DNA of 64,000 nucleotides from PFJX01 sp044227325 (lineage in GTDB: Bacteria > Pseudomonadota > Gammaproteobacteria > Burkholderiales > Thiobacillaceae), in contig JBGAFI010000005.1 in assembly GCA_044227325.1 (NCBI GenBank), forward strand, positions 124,001-188,000, in the 5' to 3' direction. The translations under genes were made by a program, and so were the position numbers. This document shows, in pieces, positions 25,468 through 33,839 of this stretch; positions within the stretch are counted from its first letter, which is position 1; each line of letters begins with the position of its first letter. The notes beneath the pieces are model-generated. The model was given only the letters and a program-made list of their open reading frames with translations, had not been told where the DNA came from and searched no databases.

Positions 25468-25882
25468 GGGCTTGCTCGAAGAAGTCCTGAAGAATCTGCT
25501 GGGCCGCGACGGCGTCGTCCAGCCCCTTGCGGGCGCCGCCTTTGACGCCGGCCTCGCGCAGGCGCAGGTCGGCGTCGAAGGAGGTGAGGCGCTCGTCCAC
25601 CAGGGCCACGGGCAGGCCGAAGCGGCCGTGCAACTGGTTGGCGAAACGGCGCGCGCGGCGGGAGAGGTCATGTTCCGTGCCGTCCATGTTCATGGGCAGT
25701 CCGGCCACCAGTTGCACCGCGCGCCATTCCCGGATGAGTTCGGCGATGCGGCCGAAGCGGACGTCGTTGGCTTCGCCGGAGAGGGTTTCCAGCGGATGGG
25801 CGAGACGGGTCTCCCAGTCGCCCACCGCCACGCCGATGCGGCGCAGGCCGAAGTCGAAGGCCAGCACGCTGCCCGATTTCAT
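25442..25882 (-). CDS. ruvX: Putative Holliday junction resolvase RuvX/YqgF
   Basis: 146 aa. RNase H-like fold: VLAFDFGLRRIGVAVGD, VDERLTSFDADLRLREAG, and the final acidic DDAVAAQQILQDFF. Implicated in pre-16S rRNA processing and Holliday junction cleavage. The order yqgE-ruvX-pyrR-pyrB is conserved in many beta- and gammaproteobacteria. About 125 nt of non-coding sequence separates it from yqgE. Confidence 0.92.
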   Translation of the reverse strand: MKSGSVLAFDFGLRRIGVAVGDWETRLAHPLETLSGEANDVRFGRIAELIREWRAVQLVAGLPMNMDGTEHDLSRRARRFANQLHGRFGLPVALVDERLTSFDADLRLREAGVKGGARKGLDDAVAAQQILQDFFEQAHVHDLTLA

Positions 25883-26006
25883 CCGGGCTGCCGCGTGGCG
25901 GCGCTTGCAGCGCGCCTCGCCCTCCGGGAAAGGGGGTGAGGCAAACAGGCATGGCGCCAGGCGCGGGTCTCACCGCCGATGGGCTTGCCCGCCATGCCGG
26001 TCGCCA

Positions 26007-26567
26007 TCAGGCGTGGCCCGCCTCTTCCGACAGCATGGACAGGTCGATGCCGAGCAGCTTCATGGCCGCCGGAATGCGGTCCTGGGCGGGCAGGGCGAAG
26101 ATCACCTCCGGGTCGGCGGGCACGGTCAGCCAGGCGTTCTGCTTGATCTCGTCCTCCAACTGGCCGGGGCCCCAGCCGGCGTAGCCCAGGGTGACCAGGA
26201 TTTCCCCCGGGCCTTCCTGGCGCGCCGTCGCTTCCAGGATGTCCTTGGACGTGGTCAGGCCGACCCGGTCGTTCACCGACAGGGTGGAGCCCCACTGGCC
26301 CACGGGCCGGTGCAGGACGAAGCCGCGCTCCACTTGGACCGGGCCGCCGTAATAGACCGGCTCGCCGCGCAGGTGGGTGTCTTCCAGGTCCAGGCCGATC
26401 TGGTTGAACAGGGATTCCAGGTTCAGTTCGATGGGCCGGTTCACCACCACGCCCAGGGCGCCCTGCTCGCCGTGGTCGCAGATATAGGTCAGCGTGCCGG
26501 AGAAATTCGGGTCCAGCATGTTGGGCATGGCGATGAGGAAGTGGTCGGTGAAATTGGCGTTGTCCAT
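26007..26567 (-). CDS. yqgE: YqgE/AlgH family protein
   Basis: 186 aa from ATG 26567. Typical start NFTDHFLIAMPNMLDPNFSG, followed by LTYICDHGEQGALGVVVNRP and the later VTLGYAGWGPGQLEDEI block. Its role is unclear; it was first linked to alginate regulation (AlgH) in Pseudomonas. It is the first gene of the pyrimidine operon here, divergent from the photolyase gene with 54 nt between starts. Confidence 0.93.
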   Translation of the reverse strand: MDNANFTDHFLIAMPNMLDPNFSGTLTYICDHGEQGALGVVVNRPIELNLESLFNQIGLDLEDTHLRGEPVYYGGPVQVERGFVLHRPVGQWGSTLSVNDRVGLTTSKDILEATARQEGPGEILVTLGYAGWGPGQLEDEIKQNAWLTVPADPEVIFALPAQDRIPAAMKLLGIDLSMLSEEAGHA

Positions 26568-26621
26568 GATGGGCACCCGGTGGATTGGCAGGCATTGTAA
26601 CGCCGCCGGACGGCCCTCAAT

Positions 26622-28046
26622 ATGTCCGCCATGGATACCGCACTGGTCTGGTTCCGGCGCGACTTGCGCCTGCGCGACAACACCGCGTTGCACCATGCCC
26701 TGAGGGCCGCGCGGCGGGTGCGGTGCGTGTTCGTGTTCGATAGCGACATCCTCGACGGCCTCGCCGCCAAGGCGGACCGGCGTGTGGAATTCATCTGGCG
26801 CGCTGTCGCGGACTTGAAGTCGGCGCTGGAGGCGCGCGGCGGCACCCTTCACGTCTTGCGCGGCGCCGCCCGCGAGCGGATTCCGGCCCATGCCGCCGAA
26901 TGCGGCGCCGACGCGGTGTTCGCGGCGCGGGATTACGAGCCCTTCGCCGTGCGCCGCGACGGAGAGGTCGGCGCCACCCTGGCGGCGGCCGGGCGCGCGC
27001 TGAATCTGGTCAAGGACCAGGTCATCTTCGACACCGACGAAATCTTGACCGGCGCCGGCCGGCCTTTCCATGTGTTCACGCCTTATAAGCGCGCCTGGCT
27101 GGCGCGCCTGGATGCCGCCGCTCTCGCCGCCCGGCCGGTGGAAGACCGACTGGTCCGCTTGGCGGCCGACCCCCCCGCGCCGCTGCCCGGCCTGGAGGAT
27201 CTGGGCTTTCGCGCCGGCACCCTGGAGGGTTCGCGGCTCGTTCCCGGCGAGGCCGGCGCCCAGGCCCTGTTCGCCGATTTCCTGACCCGTATCGAAGGCT
27301 ACAAAACGGCGCGCGACTTTCCCGCCGACAAAGGCCCTTCCCATCTGTCCGCGCACCTGCGCTTCGGCACCGTTTCCATCCGCGAGTTGGCGCGGGCCGC
27401 TTGGACGATGGGCGGCGAGGGCGCGCAAACCTGGCTGTCCGAGCTGATCTGGCGCGAGTTCTACCAGATGCTGCTGTGGCATTACCCGGAGACGGCGGAA
27501 CACGCCTTCCAGCGCAAATTCGACGCCATCGCCTGGCCCAACCCGCCGGGCCACTTCCAGGCCTGGTGCGAGGCGCGCACCGGCTACCCCCTGGTCGACG
27601 CGGCCATGCGCCAGCTCGCGCGCACCGGCTACATGCACAACCGCCTGCGCATGGTCGCCGCGTCGTTCCTGGTCAAGGATCTGCATGTGGACTGGCGCCT
27701 GGGCGAGCGCTTTTTCGCGGAAAAACTCCTGGATTACGACCAGGCAGCGAACGTGGGCGGCTGGCAATGGTCGGCCGGTGTCGGCACCGACGCCCAGCCC
27801 TGGTTCCGCATCTTCAATCCGATTGCCCAGTCGGAGAAATTCGATCCGGAAGGGACGTTCATCCGCCGCCATGTGCCTGAATTGGCGCGGCTGCCCGATC
27901 GATTCATCCATGCGCCCTGGACCATGGGCGACGGCCAGCGGGCGGAATGCGGTTTCATTCCGGGCCGGGACTATCCGCATCCCCTGGTGGAACACGCCCG
28001 GGCGCGGGCGGAAACCCTGGCGCTGTATCGGGCCGTGACGGGCTAA
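26622..28046 (+). CDS. phrB: Deoxyribodipyrimidine photolyase (DNA photolyase, class I)
   Basis: 474 aa. An N-terminal antenna-binding Rossmann domain (VWFRRDLRLRDNTALHHAL) and a C-terminal FAD domain with the DNA/FAD-binding signatures LSAHLRFGTVSIREL, WLSELIWREFYQML and YMHNRLRMVAASFLVKDL, then DYDQAANVGGWQW. Repairs cyclobutane pyrimidine dimers with light. ATG 26622 is used; ATG 26631 is an alternative. Its last 4 nt overlap the convergent HDOD gene. Confidence 0.94.
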   Translation: MSAMDTALVWFRRDLRLRDNTALHHALRAARRVRCVFVFDSDILDGLAAKADRRVEFIWRAVADLKSALEARGGTLHVLRGAARERIPAHAAECGADAVFAARDYEPFAVRRDGEVGATLAAAGRALNLVKDQVIFDTDEILTGAGRPFHVFTPYKRAWLARLDAAALAARPVEDRLVRLAADPPAPLPGLEDLGFRAGTLEGSRLVPGEAGAQALFADFLTRIEGYKTARDFPADKGPSHLSAHLRFGTVSIRELARAAWTMGGEGAQTWLSELIWREFYQMLLWHYPETAEHAFQRKFDAIAWPNPPGHFQAWCEARTGYPLVDAAMRQLARTGYMHNRLRMVAASFLVKDLHVDWRLGERFFAEKLLDYDQAANVGGWQWSAGVGTDAQPWFRIFNPIAQSEKFDPEGTFIRRHVPELARLPDRFIHAPWTMGDGQRAECGFIPGRDYPHPLVEHARARAETLALYRAVTG

Positions 28047-28912
28047 TAGATCGACCGGGCGTAGGGGTTGACGATGTCGATGATGCTGAAAACCTGAATC
28101 AGCGTTTCGCCCCGGACGGATTTCATCGTCTCCGCATCCAATCCGAGCATTTCCCCGGCGGCCGCGTCATGGCTGTCCAGCCAAGTCTCGGGCTGTTCAC
28201 GGGTCTTGAGGCTGGGGGCGAGGCCGGCGGCCAGATCGCGCGCCACATGGATAATCGCGGCTTCGGCACGGTAGGTTTTGGCTTTGTCCGGGGCCAGTTG
28301 GCAAGCCAGCACTTCCTGGTAGAACTCGGGAAGTTTCCACTCCGCGGCCAGCGCGGCGCCCAGCTCCACGTAGGTGAAGCCGAAAATCCGCTGTTCCTCG
28401 GCGAGAACGGCCGCCTCGCCCTCGGCCCGGACCTTGAGGACGTCCCGGTAGAGATCGGGTTTGCGGGAGTAGAAAACCAGGCGTCCGATGCCATGCAGCA
28501 GGCCCGCCACAAAGAGGGTTTCCCCATCGCGGATGCCGCATTCGCCGGCGAGCAATCTGGCGGCGACGCCGCATATCGCGCTGTTGTCCCAGAACGTGGA
28601 CATGTCCACGAATTCCTCGGGTATGCCTTTGAACACGTTGGTGACGGAGGTGGCCATGACCAGATCGCGCAAGGTTTTCTCGCCGATCATGACGATGGCG
28701 TGGGACACTTTTTCGATCTTGCCCATGTGGCCGAACAGGGCGCTGTTGGCCAGGCGCAACACGCGCGCGGTGAGCCCCGCGTCGAGCTCGACGACCTCCG
28801 CCAGTTCCAGCGCCGTGTGTTCCGGTTCGCGGATGAGCTCGTTCACCCGGATTGCCGCTTCCGGCAGGGAAAACAGCGCGCCAGCGTCCTGGGCCAATGT
28901 CTGGGGTGTCAT
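28043..28912 (-). CDS. HDOD domain signalling protein
   Basis: 289 aa, made almost entirely of one HDOD domain: LFSLPEAAIRVNELIREPEH, VVELDAGLTARVLRLANSALF, HAIVMIGEKTLRDLVMATSV, LFVAGLLHGIGRLVF. Such proteins bind partners rather than hydrolyse nucleotides. It precedes a chemoreceptor gene with 100 nt between, which may hint at a chemosensory role. This is the second HDOD protein in the window (see 8704). Confidence 0.8.
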   Translation of the reverse strand: MTPQTLAQDAGALFSLPEAAIRVNELIREPEHTALELAEVVELDAGLTARVLRLANSALFGHMGKIEKVSHAIVMIGEKTLRDLVMATSVTNVFKGIPEEFVDMSTFWDNSAICGVAARLLAGECGIRDGETLFVAGLLHGIGRLVFYSRKPDLYRDVLKVRAEGEAAVLAEEQRIFGFTYVELGAALAAEWKLPEFYQEVLACQLAPDKAKTYRAEAAIIHVARDLAAGLAPSLKTREQPETWLDSHDAAAGEMLGLDAETMKSVRGETLIQVFSIIDIVNPYARSIY

Positions 28913-29012
28913 GGGAAACCTCCGTTCCTGATGATTCGCGACAGCGAATCCACCGTAACGTTGCGGTACGCGGCGTGAAAGCGCAAGCCACCCCGGCGAC
29001 GGAACCCAGGAA

Positions 29013-30644
29013 TCAGGCCAGCTTGAAGCGTCCCACCAGGCCGTTCAGGCCGTTGGCCGACTGGTCCAGGGCCTGGGCGGAGCTGTCCATGGCGTGCATG
29101 CTGGAACTGGTGCGCTCGCAGATCTGGCCGATGCGTTCGATGGAGCCGGTGGCGGCGCGGCTGGCCTCGGTCTGCTTGTGAGCCGCCTCGGCGATCCCCG
29201 CCACCAGGCGATCCACCTGGCTGGCGGCGTCGACGATCTTCTCCAGCAGATCCCGGGTGGTCCGGGTTACCTGGGCGTTGTCGTTCACGTCGGTGCTGAC
29301 CTTGGCCATGGCGCTCACCACCTGGGCGGTCTTGCCGCCCACGGTTTCCACGGTCTCTCGGATGGACAGGGTGCTGGCGGCGGTCCGTTCCGCCAGCTTG
29401 CGCACTTCGTCCGCCACCACGGCGAAGCCGCGTCCCTGCTCGCCGGCCCGGGCCGCTTCGATGGCCGCGTTGAGGGCCAGCAGGTTGGTTTGTTCGGCGA
29501 TGTCGCGGATGACCTGGGTGACCTGGGATATCTGCTCGATGTGCTGGCTCAGGTCGGAGATCGCGTCACTGGAGTTGGCCACGCTTTGGACGATGCGCTC
29601 CGTGGCGGCCGCGCTTTCGCGCATCTGGCGGTTGCCTTCCTGGGCCACGTCGCGGGTCTGGTTCGCGGCCACGGATACGGCGTCCGCGTTGCGCGCGACC
29701 TCGGCGCTGGATACGCCCATCTCGCTCATGACGGCGTTCACCTGGCCGATCTGCTCGGTCTGGCTATAGGCGAGGCCGGAGGCATCCCGAACGTTCACGG
29801 TGAGCTGGTCCGCCGAATGGGCCACCTCGCGGGAGGTGTTCGCCACCTGGCCGATGAGGCCGGACAGGGACTGGGTCATCCGCTCCAGGGCCGCGCCCAA
29901 CTGGGCCAGTTCGTCGTTGCCGCCCACGCGGGCGTGGCCGGACAGGTCGCCGTTGGCGATGCGCTGGGCCAGGTCCACCGCGTGCGCCAGCGGCGTGGTC
30001 AGGCTGCGCGTGATGACCAGGGCGATGGCCGCGCCGATGGCGATGGCCAGCACGCCCAACACCAGCATGAGCAGGCGCGCCGACCGATAGGCTTGCGCGG
30101 CCTCCAGGTTTTTCGCCTTGCTCTGTTGTTCCAGCTTGGCCAGCATGGCGTCCAACTGACCGATCAGCGTGATCTGGGAGGGGCGCACCGCGTCGCGGAT
30201 GCCGATCTGGGCGGTGGCGATGTCCTCCGACAGGCTGGCGTCGATGACCTGGGTGATCTTGTCCGCCGAGTCGGTTTCCGCCTTGCGGATGGCCTCCAGC
30301 AAGGCCTTGCCGTCGGCGTCGTTCACCAGCGTGGCCAGGGTGGCGTCCGCATCCTTGTAGGCCTTCAACGCCTCGCGCATGCGCTTCAATTCGCCACGCT
30401 TGAAGGCGATGTCCTCCTGCAGCACCACGTCGCGCAGGGCGATGCCGCGGAAGCGCACCGAGTCCCGCATGGTGTTGAGCAGGGTGATCTTCGCGTAGTC
30501 GCCCTGAACGATGTCGTCCAGGTTGGATTGGATCATGGCCAGGCGGCTGATGCCGATCAGCAGCATCGCCAGCATGATGGCCAGCACGATGCCGAAGCCC
30601 AACATGAGGCGCGGGCCGACGCGGATACGGGTGAGCAGTTCCAT
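29013..30644 (-). CDS. Methyl-accepting chemotaxis protein
   Basis: 543 aa. Membrane helix 1 (about residues 12-31), a periplasmic four-helix-bundle sensor (about 32-190), membrane helix 2 (LLMLVLGVLAIAIGAAIALVI), a HAMP domain (RSLTTPLAHAVDLAQRIANGDLSG) and a long signalling coiled coil. The conserved hairpin tip is IAEQTNLLALNAAIEAARAG. No C-terminal CheR-tethering pentapeptide is seen. It lies downstream of a PDC-sensor protein in the same direction, separated by a strong hairpin. Confidence 0.92.
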   Translation of the reverse strand: MELLTRIRVGPRLMLGFGIVLAIMLAMLLIGISRLAMIQSNLDDIVQGDYAKITLLNTMRDSVRFRGIALRDVVLQEDIAFKRGELKRMREALKAYKDADATLATLVNDADGKALLEAIRKAETDSADKITQVIDASLSEDIATAQIGIRDAVRPSQITLIGQLDAMLAKLEQQSKAKNLEAAQAYRSARLLMLVLGVLAIAIGAAIALVITRSLTTPLAHAVDLAQRIANGDLSGHARVGGNDELAQLGAALERMTQSLSGLIGQVANTSREVAHSADQLTVNVRDASGLAYSQTEQIGQVNAVMSEMGVSSAEVARNADAVSVAANQTRDVAQEGNRQMRESAAATERIVQSVANSSDAISDLSQHIEQISQVTQVIRDIAEQTNLLALNAAIEAARAGEQGRGFAVVADEVRKLAERTAASTLSIRETVETVGGKTAQVVSAMAKVSTDVNDNAQVTRTTRDLLEKIVDAASQVDRLVAGIAEAAHKQTEASRAATGSIERIGQICERTSSSMHAMDSSAQALDQSANGLNGLVGRFKLA

Positions 30645-30672
30645 TCCCTAACCCTGAGGCTGATTGCTTATC

Positions 30673-30696
30673 GGGCGGCGGCTTTTGCCGCCGCCC
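30673..30696 (-). promoter_or_regulatory. Perfect 10-bp hairpin between the PDC and chemoreceptor genes
   Basis: GGGCGGCGGC and GCCGCCGCCC flank a 4-nt loop. No U-run follows, so it may act as an mRNA processing or stability element, or a weak terminator lowering chemoreceptor expression relative to the upstream gene. Confidence 0.6.
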
Positions 30697-30717
30697 GTCG
30701 GATGATGGCGCGCCGTG

Positions 30718-31281
30718 TTACTCGGCGGTCACCGCGGTGTGGATGACGCCGATGACCTGGCCGCCGTCCAGGACCGGCGCGGAAACGTGCACGCTCTTGA
30801 TCTGGGTGGTGGGGTCGGGCTTGATTTCCTCGGCGTTCCAGGCCTTGCCCTTCATGGCTTCCTTCACCGGCGGACGCGCCGCCGCGTTGTAGATGAGGGA
30901 CTTCGCCGAGCCGGCCACCATGTTGCCCTTCTCGTCGCGCACGAACAGTTTGTTGATACCCTTGTCCGCTTCCCACTGCTTCACCAGCTTGCTGGCCGGG
31001 GTGGACAGGATGCCGGTCACCAGGGGATCGCTATCCGCCAGCTCGTCCCACTTGCCGTTGTTCATGCCGGGAATCATGCCGCCCTTGGCGTTGGCTTCCT
31101 TCACCGCCTTGACGATGACGGGATTGGCCGCCCAGTCCACCAGCTTCTTCTTGTAGGCCTCCACTTTCGCCTGCATGTCCGCCGGCAGGGCCGCGACGGC
31201 CAGGGAGGCCTGGAAGCAGAAAGCGGTCAGCAACAGCAGCGCGGCAAAAAGGGAAACATCCCGGAACGGCACTCGTGTCAT
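30718..31281 (-). CDS. Periplasmic PDC/Cache sensor domain protein
   Basis: 187 aa. ATG 31281 follows GAGGAG. An uncleaved or cleaved signal segment (LFAALLLLTAFCFQASLAVA) precedes a single Cache-like domain (KGINKLFVRDEKGNMVAGSA; IKSVHVSAPVLDGGQVIGVI). No transmitter is present. It probably binds a small ligand in the periplasm and cooperates with the chemoreceptor encoded next, whose own sensor is a four-helix bundle. The partnership is inferred from gene order. Confidence 0.7.
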   Translation of the reverse strand: MTRVPFRDVSLFAALLLLTAFCFQASLAVAALPADMQAKVEAYKKKLVDWAANPVIVKAVKEANAKGGMIPGMNNGKWDELADSDPLVTGILSTPASKLVKQWEADKGINKLFVRDEKGNMVAGSAKSLIYNAAARPPVKEAMKGKAWNAEEIKPDPTTQIKSVHVSAPVLDGGQVIGVIHTAVTAE

Positions 31282-31368
31282 TTCAGTTCTCCTCGTGGGC
31301 AATTCCGCCGGCTCGGTCATTCGGCGGGTGCTGCCAATAACGGATGCCGCCACGAATACTTTAGTACT

Positions 31369-32238
31369 TTAGGGGTATGCGCTCAGGGGAGCGCTTAGCC
31401 CGATCCTGACGTCCGGATAACGCAGCCGGAAGCGCAACTCCCGTTTCGCGCGGCGATTGGACAGGCGGCGCGACTCGCTCAGGAAACTGCGCATGGCCGG
31501 CGTCACCGCCGCGATGACCTCTTCCCGGGGCAGGCGCGGCGGGCGCGGCAAGCCGAGATGGTCGGCGACCACGTCGAACCAGTCCCCCATCTTCAGGCCG
31601 CTGTCGTCCACCGCGTTGTAGACCCGGTTGGGCCGGCCCCGGAACAGGGCGGCCAGGGCCAGGCGGGCCAGATCCTCGGCGTGGATGTGGTTGGTATATG
31701 CGTCGTCCTCGGCGACGATGGCGGGCAGGTTCTTGCGCACCCGCTCCGCCGGCATGCGGTCCTGGGCGTAGATGCCGGGCGCGCGCAGGATCATGGCCCG
31801 GTTGCCGCGCCGGCCCCAGTCGCGCAGCCGCGCTTCCGCGTCGGCGCGCCGCTTCGCGCGGGGGTTGTTGGGGCGAGCCGGGCGGGTTTCCGGCACCAGC
31901 GCGCCGCCGCAATCGCCGTAGACGCCGCTGGTGCTGATGTAGACCAGGGTCTTGCCGCCGCCCGCGCGGGCCAGGGCGGCGAGCAGCCGGCGTGTGCGCG
32001 GGTCGGATTCGCCCGCGCCGGGCGGCGGCGCGAAGTGCAGGACAATGTCCGCGAGCGCGGAAGCGCGTCGCAGGCCGGCCCGCTGGTCCAGATCGCCGGG
32101 AATCGGCGTGACGCCCGCGGCGCGCAGTTCCGCGAAGCGCTCCGGCGAGTGGCTTAGCGCGTACAGTGTGGCCCGGCCGGATAGGCGCCCGGCCACTCTC
32201 AGGCCCACGTCGCCGCAGCCGACAATTAGAATTCGCAT
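31369..32238 (-). CDS. NAD(P)-binding epimerase-like protein (YeeZ type)
   Basis: 289 aa. Rossmann start MRILIVGCGDVGLRVAGRL, dinucleotide-dependent SDR core with STSGVYGD as the Tyr-containing active-site region, and the later NHIHAEDLARL block. It resembles YeeZ/atypical SDR family proteins of unknown substrate. Divergent from the ferredoxin reductase at 32261, with 22 nt between start codons. Confidence 0.78.
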   Translation of the reverse strand: MRILIVGCGDVGLRVAGRLSGRATLYALSHSPERFAELRAAGVTPIPGDLDQRAGLRRASALADIVLHFAPPPGAGESDPRTRRLLAALARAGGGKTLVYISTSGVYGDCGGALVPETRPARPNNPRAKRRADAEARLRDWGRRGNRAMILRAPGIYAQDRMPAERVRKNLPAIVAEDDAYTNHIHAEDLARLALAALFRGRPNRVYNAVDDSGLKMGDWFDVVADHLGLPRPPRLPREEVIAAVTPAMRSFLSESRRLSNRRAKRELRFRLRYPDVRIGLSAPLSAYP

Positions 32239-32260
32239 ATTCGTTCGAGAGGAATCGATT

Positions 32261-33274
32261 GTGTCAAAACAGGTCACCATCCAGCCCAGCGGCCACCAGT
32301 TTACCGTCAAGGAGGGCGAAACCCTGTTGTCGGCGGCCCTCAACGCGGGCTTCTCCCTGCCCTACGGCTGCCGCAACGGCGCTTGCGGCGCCTGCAAGGG
32401 CAAGGTGTTGGCGGGGTCGGTGGACTACGGCATCCACCAGGAAGGCGCGCTGACCCACGAGGACAAGCTCCAGGGACTGGCCCTGTTCTGCTGCGCCAAG
32501 GCCGAGACCGACCTGACCATCGAGGTGAAGGAAGTCGGCGCGGCGAAGGACATCCCCATCAAGACCCTGCCTTGCCGCATCGAGAGCTTGCAGAAATTGG
32601 CCGAGGACGTGATGGCCATCTGGCTCAAGCTGCCTTCCAACGAGCGCCTGCAATTCCTGCCCGGCCAGTACATCGACTTCCTGCTCAAGGACGGCAAGCG
32701 GCGCAGCTTCTCCCTGGCCAATTCGCCGGAGGAGGATGCCCTGCTGGAACTGCATATCCGCCACGTGCCCGGCGGCCAGTTCACCGACCACGTGTTCGGC
32801 GCCATGAAGGTGAAGGACATCATGCGCATTTCCGGCCCCTACGGCAGCTTCTTCCTGCGCGAATCCGACAAGCCGGCCATCTTCGTCGCCGGCGGCACCG
32901 GCTTCGCGCCCATCAAGAGCATGCTCGCTCATGCCTTCCATCATGAGATCGAGCGCGAGTTCGTCCTGTACTGGGGCGCGAAAAGCCTGGCCGACCTCTA
33001 CCAGCCGGGCCTGCCGGGACAGTGGCAGCAGACCCGGAAGAACTTCAGCTTCATCCCGGTGCTGTCGGAACCCCAAGCCGAGGACCATTGGCCGGGCCGC
33101 CAAGGCTTCGTGCACGAAGCGGTGCTGGCGGACTTCGCCGATCTGTCCGGCTACGAGGCTTATGTGTGCGGGGCGCCGGCCATGGTGAGCGCGGCGAGGC
33201 GGGATTTCCTGGCGCGGGGCCTGCCGGAAGACGCGTTCTTCTCCGATTCCTTCGACTTCCAGGGCGGCGCTTAA
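32261..33274 (+). CDS. 2Fe-2S ferredoxin:FAD/NAD(P) oxidoreductase (CDP-6-deoxyglucoseen reductase-like)
   Basis: 337 aa from GTG 32261 (GAGAGGA about 7 nt upstream). N-terminal plant-type 2Fe-2S domain (YGCRNGACGACKGKVLAG, last Cys in LFCC). Then an FAD domain (FLLKDGKRRSFSLANSP) and an NAD domain (IFVAGGTGFAPIKSMLAHA; YVCGAPAMV). It matches the AscD-like group common in betaproteobacteria, often of unknown acceptor. It probably supplies electrons to an oxygenase or desaturase not encoded nearby. Confidence 0.85.
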   Translation: MSKQVTIQPSGHQFTVKEGETLLSAALNAGFSLPYGCRNGACGACKGKVLAGSVDYGIHQEGALTHEDKLQGLALFCCAKAETDLTIEVKEVGAAKDIPIKTLPCRIESLQKLAEDVMAIWLKLPSNERLQFLPGQYIDFLLKDGKRRSFSLANSPEEDALLELHIRHVPGGQFTDHVFGAMKVKDIMRISGPYGSFFLRESDKPAIFVAGGTGFAPIKSMLAHAFHHEIEREFVLYWGAKSLADLYQPGLPGQWQQTRKNFSFIPVLSEPQAEDHWPGRQGFVHEAVLADFADLSGYEAYVCGAPAMVSAARRDFLARGLPEDAFFSDSFDFQGGA

Positions 33275-33416
33275 ACCGGCGCCGCCCAGGCCTTCAGGGA
33301 AGCGCCGATTTACCGGACCCGGCCGTTGCGGGCGCAGCGCGGCAACCCATCAGGCATGCGCGATCGGCAGGTCATGGAGCGCCCTGCCGCCGCGCGTCTC
33401 GCGACGGCCGGATGAA

Positions 33417-33839
33417 TCAGGCATTCCTTGGTTCTTCCGGGGCGGGCGCGGGCTGGGGCGGCGGCTTCAGGCGCGCCGCCAGATCCGGCGCCATGTTGTC
33501 GTCACCGGCCTTTTCCGCCAGTTTCCGCGCCTGCTCCGCGTTGCCGTCGAGGTGGGCGCGCAGGGCCTCCAGCAGCGTTTTGTCCGCCTTGTCGCGCCGG
33601 TGTTTCGCGCGCCAGGCGCGCATGTCGCCGGAGAGATTGAGGGCGATGCCGATCAGCCGCAATGCGATGTAGGCCGACAGCAGCATGCCGATCAGCAGCA
33701 TCAGGGCCAGCATGAAGGACAGCTCCATGCGCCAGGGCGGATAGACGACGATGACGTAGCCCTGGTCCAACTGGGCCACCAGGGTGAAGGCCACCGCCAG
33801 GGCGAACAGGGCCAGGAGCCAGAGCACGGCGCGCATCAC
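33417..33839 (-). CDS. Short HemY-like membrane protein (N-terminal domain only)
   Basis: 140 aa. Two membrane helices (LWLLALFALAVAFTLVAQ; MLALMLLIGMLLSAYIAL) flank the HemY_N motif DQGYVIVVYPPWRMELS, followed by a basic helix and a Pro-rich tail (KPPPQPAPAPEEPRNA). Full HemY proteins are about 400 aa with a TPR region, which is absent here and is not found in another frame downstream. It overlaps hemX by 4 nt and ends the hemCDX operon, the normal hemY position. Confidence 0.75.
   Translation of the reverse strand: MMRAVLWLLALFALAVAFTLVAQLDQGYVIVVYPPWRMELSFMLALMLLIGMLLSAYIALRLIGIALNLSGDMRAWRAKHRRDKADKTLLEALRAHLDGNAEQARKLAEKAGDDNMAPDLAARLKPPPQPAPAPEEPRNA

Noticed and set aside
26007..27995. 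662-codon minus-strand frame covering yqgE and the region opposite the photolyase
   Set aside because: Only the last 186 codons are the yqgE gene; the rest is antisense to phrB. The real start is ATG 26567.
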